64,000 nucleotides of DNA from Caenorhabditis remanei (Eukaryota; Nematoda; Chromadorea; Rhabditida; Rhabditidae), in assembly GCF_010183535.1 (NCBI RefSeq), contig NC_071330.1, positions 4,135,717 to 4,199,716 on the forward strand, given 5' to 3'. The number at the start of each line of letters is the position of its first letter. Within the stretch, counting starts at the first letter, position 1. The notes under the pieces are model-generated. The model worked only from the letters and a program-made list of their open reading frames with translations. It had not been told where the DNA came from and did not search any database. Both the position numbers and the translations under genes were made by a program. Shown here in pieces: positions 47,801 through 57,158 of this stretch.

Positions 47801-47942
47801 CTAACGATTGAAAGTTTAAAAAAGATAGACAGTCAATATGTAGTTAGTTTAAATTGCGAGCCGATTATTCATGTGAAAAGTTAGTTGTCAACTTTTTTGG
47901 CCTACTAGGAAAGTTTGTCCTTGAGCTACTTGGAGTTTTTAT
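44882..47942. other. Downstream flank of lin-39
   Basis: The first ~450 bp is pyrimidine-rich and probably the lin-39 3' untranslated region; no canonical AATAAA is obvious before 45535. An open frame at 45387-45668 has no promoter or homology support. A repeat-poor patch at 46535-46880 contains the clean PBC/Hox site listed separately. Confidence 0.4.
46551..46560 (+). promoter_or_regulatory. PBC/Hox composite site TGATTGATTA
   Basis: TGATTGATTA matches the consensus TGATNNATNN bound by PBC (CEH-20 class) and Hox heterodimers. It lies about 1.7 kb downstream of the lin-39 stop in a repeat-poor patch. Auto- or cross-regulation by Hox proteins would be the natural role, but this is inference from motif alone. 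Confidence 0.4.
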
Positions 47943-48161
47943 ATTACCGGTTCACGAACACTTGCCGGGGGTTTTAAAGGGGCATATAAATTGTTCGCAA
48001 TGGTCTCGAAGCGGAAAACATAATTTGCAGTTCTTTTCAGACCTACAAAGCTTAAAAAGCACGGTATTTGATATTTTTCAACTACGAGACCATTCCTTGA
48101 AACTTCCAATAAACTCAATGCGCCTTTAACACCTCCTGGCAAGTGTTCGTGAACCGATAAT
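47943..48161. mobile_element. Second copy of the CGGTTCACGAAC MITE-like family
   Basis: It begins ATTACCGGTTCACGAAC and ends GTTCGTGAACCGATAAT. Inner matches to the 5901-6070 copy include CGAGACCATTC and AATGCGCCTTTAACAC. It is about 219 bp, longer than the first copy because the centre differs. Confidence 0.75.
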
Positions 48162-49980
48162 AGCTATCCATTAGGACCGAAATAATTTTTTGGGAATTTG
48201 ACATTCAATCTTACTGTTAGCCTTCTCAAAAATGGCAGGTTAACCCCAAAAAAGCTTAAACTAAAAATCAAAAAACGACTCGTGAAAGCAGATTACACTT
48301 TTACGCTTTATCACTGTTAACGCTATCCCCCTAGACCTCAACTATGCTAAACCTTCCTTTCCCACCCAAAAACATCCCAAAAACTCAAATGTTGCTCTCC
48401 TCTCCTCCCTATAGATCACTGTCCCTATAGATGTTGTTTCACCCTTTCTTACTCTTTTTGACACCTTGCAAATTTATGAGTCTCTCTCTCCTCTGCTCAC
48501 TCTCGAGTTGTTGTGTTTATTTTACACACTTTTTCTGACACTGCTTACCCTCATAATTCACGATGGCTTTCTGTGCCCACTTTTGTTTCGTTTTTTTTTG
48601 GGTCGGAGCAGAAAAAGAATTTGAGAAGGGGAAAATAGAAAGATTCATTATGAAACATCCTAATTGCACTCAAAATTTTCTGAGGTTCAGCATTCAGAGC
48701 TCCACTTTCAATAATAGAAGCTGTGAAATTGTTTTAAATAAATTTTCATTCAATCTAGATCTGAGAATTGGTTTTTCACAATGATACTGCACCAAAAGTT
48801 TTATTTATTTTGACTGTAGACAAATTTCAAGAACAAATTCAACATCCTCATGAGATGAGATTTCCAATAATGTAAAGCAAACTTAATTTTTGAAGCCAAC
48901 CGTCCCTTAATTAACTTTGAGGAGTCATTGCCAATCGGAATGTGCTCTAAAGTTAATAGATAGATCATAACAGGCAGCGTGAAGTCAAACATATAGAAAT
49001 TGGTGTTTAAGTTAATATTGAACTCAAAAATCTAAGTTTATAATTTTTAATTATTTGGGAGAAGTCAAATCAGGGTTCATCTAAATAACTACCAATTAGT
49101 AAGTGTTCAGTCCTGTTCAGTGGCAGGTACGCGTGATAATTGGAAGCGTTACTTTTTTACGATTGTATATTTACTACAGTGTTTTCAGAAAACGTATTTG
49201 ATGATACTGGAAATTTGACTTATGACAGAGTGAGAGCCACAATGATATTTACGAATTTTTAGGCTTTTCAGGCTTCGCAAGGCACTTATCTGGACTTAGA
49301 GCTTGCCTTAACTACTCTTAACTTTGATGAAACGCTAGATCGTCAATTTAAAACTATTCCTCCGAGCTACAGTCTCAAAAACCGTAACTCTTGATGCTCA
49401 GAGACATAAAATACGCTACTCATTTGACTAAAAACGGAAAAATCTCTACGTGTAGTTTTCGTTGGAATCGGTTAATTTGATAACGAGCTATAAGCCAAAT
49501 CTTAAAATTCAAACCAGAAAAAAATCAATAGTCACACGATACTGAAAAACTGATAACCGTTCTCCATATGTTTCATACCCATCCTTCTAGAAATTTCTTT
49601 CCACCCTCTCCACTCTCTCTCCTCTCTCAACTACCGTAATCCTCTCCATCTCCCACCCCCTGGTGGTAGTTGAGTGTCAGTTGTGTTGTCTTCTCTATCC
49701 AAGTCGTGTCGAAAATTGATCGGTGTCTTCTTCGTCTTCTTCGCCATTTCTCCCTCTGTCTTTGTAGGCTGATGCTGCTGGCGTTGCAACGAATCGGGCC
49801 AAATGTTTGGTATTTCTGTGTTTGTGTCGCAGCATCGCATGATGACGAAGAGATGTCTCCAAAGAATTCCAGGGTGCTGGTGGGGGAGGCGAAAAATTCG
49901 AGGGAAATATGAGGGATCGGCGAGGAATTTTGAAACTGAAAATTGGGGAGAATCTGAAAGTGTGCAGGGAAGAAGACGTA
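48162..49980. other. Intergenic between lin-39 and lig-4, no supported gene
   Basis: AT-rich up to about 49600, then a more GC-rich patch at 49640-49930. That patch has a GTCGTGTCGAAAATTGATCG stretch and overlapping open frames on both strands. I could not assemble a gene with good borders there. It may be a conserved non-coding element or an unrecognised exon. Confidence 0.35.
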
Positions 49981-49984
49981 AAAA

Positions 49985-51230
49985 TTCCTGGGTACACATA
50001 TTGTCGTTCGGGGCATCCGGACATCTAGATACACTGAAAGACTGTAAAAGTGAAGACATCTGGAAATCTGCACACATAGACAGATATGGTCTTGGAAATG
50101 AGCGGACATATGGAAATCTGGACACACAAAAAGACAGAAAACTTGGTACTGCAAGCTTCGGCACTGTTGAAATATAAAGACATCCGGAAATCTGGACACA
50201 CAGACATACATAGATTATTGCTGGTGAACTCGTCGTTTCCGTCAAACTCTCTCTATTCGAACAAAATTTGACCCACCCTGGACATCCGGACAGTCGCAAG
50301 AACAGACAGACATAGGAATGTGACATGGGAAGATCTGGAAATCAGGAAACTCAGACAGACATTGTTTCCTGGAATTCGATTATAATTTGGTTAGAATACC
50401 CGTCAGACTTGAGAACATTTGGGACATCCGGACATTCGGATATAAGGAAACACAAAGAGACATTGCTTTGAAAACGCTGGTTTTCCACACAGCATATTCA
50501 AAAAAGAAAGTTTCTGGACATCGGGACACACAGAAAAACTTGTGAAATCGTAGTTGCACAGACAGACACTTTTGGGACAGCCGGACATCCAGACATTAGG
50601 ACAGATAGCCGGACGTCGTGAGATTGCTCGAAGAGGAAATCTGGACGAACAGGAATACAGACAGACAGACATCCGGATCTACAGGTGTACATATCGGACA
50701 AAAATTGGACATCCGGATATGGTGACACACAGTTGGACGGGGAGTTAGAACACTAGAGTTACCCATTCAGCATCAAAAAACTTGAAATTGTTCGGACATC
50801 TGGACACGTATCAGCACAGATTGGCAGGCACTGGGACATCCGGACACGCCGGACACACATACAGATTATAAATCGGACAGCGAACTGGGCAAAAACCGAA
50901 ATATTCATACTTTCGAATTTTTTTTTGAATTTTTCTGAAAAATGTCAAATTTTTGACTATCATTTAGAATTAGATAAAATTCTGATGAAAGATTTCAAAA
51001 ATTTTGTTCATTTTTTGAATCATCGGGTCTTTCCGGGTCCTACCAGGCATTGACAAGTGCGGGCTTTTTGCCTGGCGCGCCTCTGACGCTTATTCCAATT
51101 TTTGATACATGGATATATGAACGACTGGAAACGGATTAGAGGCTATACCGAACTTCTGGCGCGCCTTTGACGCGTTTCGGACATCCGGACAACCTTACCC
51201 ACAGACAGACACCTCCTCTGTCACGACGTC
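49985..51230. repeat. GGACATCCGGACACACAGAC minisatellite field downstream of lig-4
   Basis: Many imperfect units of GGACATCCGGACA(C)ACAGAC, with a few CTGGCGCGCCT(T/C)TGACGC motifs at the right end (51078 and 51157). An AT-rich dispersed repeat is inserted at about 50890-51060. Long minus-strand frames here (up to 231 codons) are repeat translations, not proteins. Confidence 0.75.
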
Positions 51231-51449
51231 TTCAGATAAAATCTCCCCTCAGTATCAATGCCTTCGCAAGTTGTCACAAACGCGAGAAAAAGAGATTTAC
51301 GACTCCCCTATCATAAACATTTATCGAATCGACAAATCACAGGAATCATTATATAATAAGACAAATTGGGGAGGGGAGAGATGAGATTAGTGAGTATATT
51401 ACAGGAAAATATGAGATGGGGGAATACAATGTAAATGGATGCATTAAAG

Positions 51450-54400
51450 TTAATTTTGAATCTGGAATCCTCCGGCAACGACGTGGAATACTTCAGAATC
51501 CGTCCACGGCTGAATGAGGTCATCTGTGTTGCAGCGTTCGAGCCAGGCGGGTTTTAGGACAGTACATGTGTTGGCGGCAATCGCTTGGGCGGTTTTGGGG
51601 TGGGTTGGTTTTGGAGCAGTAGCTATGCATAGTTGGGTAGAGGGCGCTGAAATTACAATAGTCACTACAAACTACGTCTGTAAGTCTGTAGGTCCAGATT
51701 TCCACATTCCCGTAGAATAGCACTTAAAATCAAAGGTTGTAAATAAATCACCGCTCGGATTAAGCTTTTAAGATTATCCTCCTCGGGGTGACACCACTTC
51801 AATTGATGACTTACACCCAGATGACCAGCTGGTCTGTGTGAGGAGGGGGGACAGATCAACACTTGTACTATTTATCATTGTCTTCTTCAATAAGCTGGAG
51901 GAGGAGGAGATAGAAAATAAGTGGTGAGGAAATAGAGTTCCGAAATTTTGGAATTTGGGGGATCCGAACATACAAAAATCAAGGTGTCTGAAATTCGAGT
52001 CATTTTCTGTTCAGATTTTTAAAGTTAAGGCAAAACGTTTTGTAAAAAACCATTAAATAGCAATTTTTGCAGATTCGGGTCGGCTCGGATTCGAATTTTT
52101 GATATTTTTTCACTTGAATTTTTTTTTTGCGAAAAAATCGGAAAATTTTAGAAAAAAAATTGAATTTTTTCAGTACTGAACTTTCGGGCCGGAGAAATTT
52201 GGATTTCGGTCCGGCCCGGCCCGATGCAAGTCTGCTTTTTTTTCTTCAAAAAGTCTTTCGAATTTGAAATATTCTGGAAAGAGTTTTCAATATTTTTCAG
52301 CACTTTCTTGACTTTCTTGATAAAAATTGGTGAAAACTCAAAATAATTTGAAAATTCAAGATTGTCTTTTTCAAATAATTTTCATTTTTAATGGAAAAAA
52401 AGAAACTTATGCGTATTTTTTAATAAGAATTTTAGATTTTTCTCGAATCGAGTACTAGCATGGAACTGTTTTTGTAACCACGCTTTACTGAGACTCAAAA
52501 AATAGCACGGGAGATCAAACTTTCAAAAAGGATTCTGGTGGAGCGCAGACGCAACAACTCTTCGGTAATTTTCCGGCCGGTTGAAACGGCGGAGAATGAA
52601 TTTTCGGAACACAGACATTAAAATTATCAAAAATCATTGGCTGGCGCGCATGGGACGCATTTTCTGATTATTTTTCTGGTTATTCTGCGAATCTAGCAAT
52701 TTAAATAGCGAGAAACTCAGAACAAGTGCTAAAATTTGGGATTTTTGAGCTATTTTGATAGAAGAATAATCGAAATCCGATTGTTTTGTCCTGGAACGGC
52801 CCAAGCGATCGCCTCCAATCCTGGTTCTGTCTATTTATCTGTCCATCCAGATGTCCACTAACCCCTCCAAAACTCACTTATCCCCTTCACTACCACCGCA
52901 TCGAAATGTTTCAGAATCTCTTCACACTTTCGTCGAATCGTCTCAGAAGTGCCTTGAAGGACAGCGACTTCGACACCAGACAAGCTGGATTCCAGTTTCG
53001 CGCGTTTCAGTCGGACAGGCGCTGCTGAAAATTTCAGATTTTCAGATTTTTATACTGATAACAGCTTCTGGTTTCCCACTTTGATGTATAGCTTTCCGAG
53101 TGATTTTCTCCACTTTCAGGGGGTCCGGTTTCTTCTCTTCGCTCTCTTCATCATCACTATCTCCCACGTTATCCCCCAGTTTGCAGTCTTGCACTTTCTG
53201 AAATTCAAATTTTTCTATTAGCAGCCCACCCCTTCTTACAACTGCGCCCCACCGCAAAAACGAGAGAGTATCGGCGAGAGACGCAGAGTTTTTTTCTGGC
53301 GTGAAACAGATTTTCACAGTTTTTGACCCATTTTCGCTATTTTTCATAATAATTTAACGTAAAAAGTATGAAAAAGAGCGAAAATGGGTCAAAAACTGTG
53401 AAAAACTCTGCGTCTCTCGTCGATACTCTCTCGTTTGCGGTGGGGCGCAGTTGTAGAAAAAAAAATGCTCCGCTAATAGATGCAATCGCGCTCCATCGCA
53501 TACCGTCGCATAATCCGAGAACTCTTCCCACGTGTTAATCTGATCTACCGGCTTGTCCACTCTCCACTCTCTCATCACCGGATCCACCAATTTCCCATTT
53601 CTCACTCCATTCGATGTGATTTTTATGACTTGCCAGCGTTCGAAATCTATATATCCACCATCACCCTTGCTAATTCTATTCGGACGTTTCCCATAGAATG
53701 TGAGCTCTTCCGGCGCTTCTTCCAGAAGTTGTCCGCATTCAAATCCAATCGCTTCATGAGTCTCCCGTGTTAATCCATAAGAACACCCCAAACAAAGCTT
53801 GAATTTCCCCGATTTCTCATCGAACGCCGCGAATCGATAAAGCGTTTTTCCATTTCTTCCAGCTCTCGGATGAATCGCAACCAGCGCCAAATCCAGATCA
53901 CAGTCTTTTGATGCAGATGGTTTCAGCTTGAACCATCCGTTCGCCGCGCTCCGTTGACCCTTCACATAGACACTATCCGCCCGCTTCACCACTATTCCCT
54001 CCTCGTTATTTTGCATGGCGACTTCGAAGAATTTCTGGATTTCTTCTCTGCAACTTTTTTGTTAATTTTGAATTAAATTTTGCTGCATTACTTCCTACTA
54101 GCCTCCTCATATTTTGCCACAAAAATCGTATCCTCTCGCTCTTTTTTCAGCGGCGCAATTTTGAGCATTTCGAGTCTTTGATGAAGTGGAGCGCCGAAAA
54201 GAGGCTTGCCATTCAGATAGAGTAAATCGAATAGGACAACGGCTGGAAGAAATTAGTTGGGTAATTAAGAATTAAAGGTTAATTAATTATACTTAATTGT
54301 TGATTATCATCTGGTTTGACGTGTCTGAAGGAGAGCACTTGGGCGTCGGATGTGGTGGACGCGTCGTTGTGGCGGCCTGAATTATAAAAAAAAATACTTT

Positions 54401-56362
54401 TTTAAATTTGCACGACACGCTTTTTACAAGCGCGCTCTACCGAAACCGAAAAAAATTGTGTGCGAAATTGAGAGACTCAGAGAAAAATATACTTTTTTCA
54501 AGACCTTTTCGGTAGAGCGCAGTTGTAAGAACTGGGATGAGCTAATGAAGAAAAAAATTTGATAAAAAATGATAAAAAACGCACAAAGCCTTTTAGTTTT
54601 CTTATCCCACAACATTAATTCACAATTGAAAATCGCCGATTCGCATTCTTTATTGAAAAATGAGTGAATACGACTGGAGAGTTTTCCGATTGCCATTGAG
54701 GAGTCACCGTATTCCTGAAATATTGAAATTGAGGGAATAGGAGTGTCCCGATGTCCTTTTAAGACAGAAAAATGTGTTTTCGAGAAATTTTAGTGAAAAA
54801 TTAGGATTTTTTAAATTTTGAATTTTTCGAGGCATTTTTCAATAAAATTGGAGTCGAAAAAGGATTTATTTCAACTTTTTGTCTCAAATTCTGTATTTTT
54901 TGGTAGAATTGGAAAAATGACTATTTTTAATCTGGAAAAACACAGTAATGAGTATTTTTTCAGATATTTTCTCATAAAAAGTTTTTTTGGAATTTTTTGG
55001 TAAAAAATCTGTGAAACGATACAACGTGTCAATGAAGCGCCAGACGTTGAATTTCTTGAAAAAATGCCAAAAATTGGTCGAAAATACAGAAAAATCTGTA
55101 TTTTTGAGTAGAATTTTAAAAACAAAACAGGCAATTTTTAATCTGGAAAACGAACATTTCCCGAAATGTACAAAAATTCCAGATTTTGAGTACTTTTCTG
55201 ATATTTATTCAAGAAATTTCGCGTCAATGGAGCGCCAGACAGGTTCTTTTTTTAATTTCTTGAAAAAAAGTGTCAAAAATTGGTTTAAAAAATACAGAAA
55301 ACAGTGAGTAAACAAAACGCGCCAGAAGCACGCCAGACTCATTGGCTGTCTGAATGTCTTACTTTTGAAAAATCATTGTTATTCCTTGTAAACCATCGAT
55401 ACTCGTTGCCCTTCTTATGCAACAACACATTCTCCCCATCGAATTTCACTTGAAGGAAGAACTTGGGACCGCCGAATTTTTCTATCTGAAAAAAAACGCG
55501 TCAATGGAGCGGCGGACTTCTATCTATTACTCACACTAGCATACCAATCACCCCTCTTCTGTTTCTGAAGCAACATTGGTGTCCATATTTTGAATAAATG
55601 CTCATCTCCATCTGACGCCTCTTCCCCAGTTCCAGATTCCTCTTTTTCCACTAATTTCCCCTTTAAAACCGCTTTCAAATCATGAGTCTGATCCCATATC
55701 GCACAAGCTGATGGGGAAACCCAATCGAGAATTTTGTTGCTTGGAGCGCCGAGAGCCGATTCAACATTTCGAAGAATTATGTTGAAAATCCATTCCAACT
55801 CGTCTTCCGAACACGTTCTCACTAGTTTTGACATTCTGTCGCGCTCTAAATTTATTTATTTTTAGAGCGCTGGTTGATTTAACCACCATTCCCTACTTTT
55901 CTGATCATCCATCGGTCCTTCCGCCAAAAAATCCAGAAACTCGTTGAGATCCGACACTTTTATAACTGCACTCTCATCATTTTCAGTTCGATACTCTTCT
56001 GAAATTTTCTCCGCCAGCTGGCGTGCCGCTTTCGTCGAATCTTTTGAGATTTCTGCCACGTAATCTGCTCTGACGTCATGGAATGTCTTGGCTAGAAAAC
56101 TCGCTAGTTTTGTTGGTCCCATGTCGAATTTTCGGAATCTTTCGTAATCGGATACAAAAAATCGAAGAATCGCTGTCATTTCAGTCGGAGATTCACCTAG
56201 AAAATTGGAAATTCTTTTGCAATATCCACTTAAATTATTACATCCTTGCTTCCACGCGTCGAAACTCTTCTGAAAATTCGCCTGTTTTGATTTCAGATTC
56301 GAAGTCCTTCCTATTTTGTTGAAGACGCCGACGATGTCGTCGAAGAGCACGTCGGCCGCCAT
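51450..56362 (-). CDS. lig-4: LIG-4, ATP-dependent DNA ligase IV
   Basis: Seals double-strand breaks in non-homologous end joining. Ten minus-strand exons keep phase: 56362-55897, 55845-55535, 55485-55363, 54714-54585, 54376-54293, 54242-54092, 54047-53504, 53197-53080, 53024-52878 and 51646-51450, giving 756 residues. The N-terminal DNA-binding domain fills exons 1-2. Motif I is VKFDGE, with adenylated Lys at residue 273, the same number as human. Motif III is IFNCELM, keeping the metal-binding Glu but replacing the usual Asp-Gly. Motif IV is EEGIVVK (437-443) and motif V is WFKLKP (460-465). After an acidic linker and RLKRAK, a BRCT domain (about 655-748) ends in VLKPAWLERC. The protein stops there: no second BRCT. 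The start MAADVL lies 127 bp after the upstream gene, which suggests an operon. Confidence 0.93.
53237..53456. mobile_element. Near-perfect palindrome in lig-4 intron 7
   Basis: TACAACTGCGCCCCACCGCA then ACGAGAGAGTATCGGCGAGA on the left mirrors TCTCGTCGATACTCTCTCGT then TGCGGTGGGGCGCAGTTGTA on the right. Arms of about 100 bp meet at a short AT loop. It fills most of the 306-bp intron. It is the best preserved member of the GCGCTCC/GCGCCCC family. Confidence 0.85.
54424..54529. mobile_element. Fold-back element in lig-4 intron 4
   Basis: TTACAAGCGCGCTCTACCGA pairs with TCGGTAGAGCGCAGTTGTAA, about 106 bp in all, with a GAGACTCAGAGAAAAAT centre. It is the same family as the intron 7 palindrome but shorter. 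Confidence 0.75.
55841..55870. repeat. 30-nt palindrome forming much of a 51-bp intron
   Basis: GCGCTCTAAA and its complement TTTAGAGCGC surround TTTATTTATT. It overlaps the acceptor side of lig-4 intron 1 (55846-55896) and the first bases of exon 2. It looks like a minimal remnant of the GCGCTCTA family, which supplied the acceptor TTTAG. Confidence 0.6.
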
Positions 56363-56489
56363 TTTCGGCTCTTCAAAAATATAATTTTTATTTATTGAAT
56401 TATGATTTCTAAGCGGAATGAATGACGAGAGTATTTGACAATATGAAATATGCACAATGGGGAAAAATCGGAAAAATCAATAAAATTGT
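56363..56489 (-). other. Intercistronic spacer of the PPP1R11-lig-4 unit
   Basis: Only 127 bp separate the stop of the upstream gene from the lig-4 ATG on the same strand, the usual spacing in Caenorhabditis operons. The lig-4 acceptor is weak (possibly TTTTTGAAG 8 bp before the ATG). AATAAA sequences occur on the minus strand near 56386-56397, late for the upstream gene. Confidence 0.5.
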
Positions 56490-56813
56490 TCAAGAGTTTT
56501 TCGACGGTGGCTCTTCTCCTCCTTTCTTCTGTTCTACATGGCCCCGACAATGTCCGGTTTCACAATCGGAATCCGAATCGGAGCTCGAGTCTTGCCAATT
56601 TTTTGGTTTCTTGTAAATGCAGCAGCACTTGCTCTTCTTTTTGCCCATTCCCTCGTTATCGACCGTTTCGGTGGCCCATACAACATGACGACGTTCTGAT
56701 GTTGATGGTTGTGGAGCACTGAGATGAAGTACCAGATTCTCCTCCTGAGGTGGCGGCACGGTGACAGTAGTGGTAGTGGTGCTCGAAGCGGTTTGTTGTT
56801 GCGTGTGGCTCAT
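56490..56813 (-). CDS. PPP1R11 / PP1 inhibitor-3 family protein
   Basis: Single exon encoding 107 residues. Family members (human PPP1R11, yeast Ypi1) bind and regulate protein phosphatase 1 in the nucleus; human PPP1R11 is also reported as an E3 ubiquitin ligase. The signature block is at residues 43-70: HVVWATETVDNEGMGKKK then SKCCCIYKKP. It contains the PP1-docking RVxF-like stretch (HVVW) and the Cys triplet at 63-65. A second Cys/His patch is at 84-92 (CETGHCRGH). The N-terminus is Thr/Gln-rich and the middle has an SSSDSDSD acidic-serine run. The start MSHT is preceded by a TTTCCCCAG acceptor 5 bp upstream, favouring it over an in-frame ATG 18 bp further up. It is first gene of a likely operon with lig-4. 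Confidence 0.9.
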   Translation of the reverse strand: MSHTQQQTASSTTTTTVTVPPPQEENLVLHLSAPQPSTSERRHVVWATETVDNEGMGKKKSKCCCIYKKPKNWQDSSSDSDSDCETGHCRGHVEQKKGGEEPPSKNS

Positions 56814-57158
56814 TTTTCTGGGGAAATACACATAGAATCGGGTGGAAAAAATAATTTATCAATGGGGCAATCGGAAAAAATAATCAAAAAGACAGAGATA
56901 CAAGCTGAAAACATGAAAAACACATGACTGAATCGGGAATTGTCTAGAGAAAACAAGAAAACAAAAATATCACAAGAATGAATCCTCCGAGAGGAGTACA
57001 CGGCGGTGGGTCTCGCACGGAATGGAAGAACAACCCAAATAATTCCGCGGCCCTCTCTCCCGGTGTACTCCTCTCGAACAAAGTTGCGAAGAAATAAATT
57101 ATTTTTTATATCGAAAATTTATGATTTTCAACTACTCTCAATCATAAAATAGTCAAAA
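56814..57158. promoter_or_regulatory. Bidirectional promoter interval between two operons
   Basis: The 345 bp between the divergent start codons includes a perfect 14-bp inverted repeat, CGAGAGGAGTACAC (56988-57001) and GTGTACTCCTCTCG (57063-57076). The repeat is separated by 61 bp containing GGTCTCGCACGG and TCCGCGG. Symmetry between two transcription units suggests a shared regulatory site. Confidence 0.55.

Noticed and set aside
49631..50326. 231-codon minus-strand open frame rich in CPD, MSGCP and VCVSRFPD repeats
   Set aside because: It is a translation of the GGACATCCGGACACACAGAC minisatellite; three minus frames are open together and no splice or promoter signals fit.
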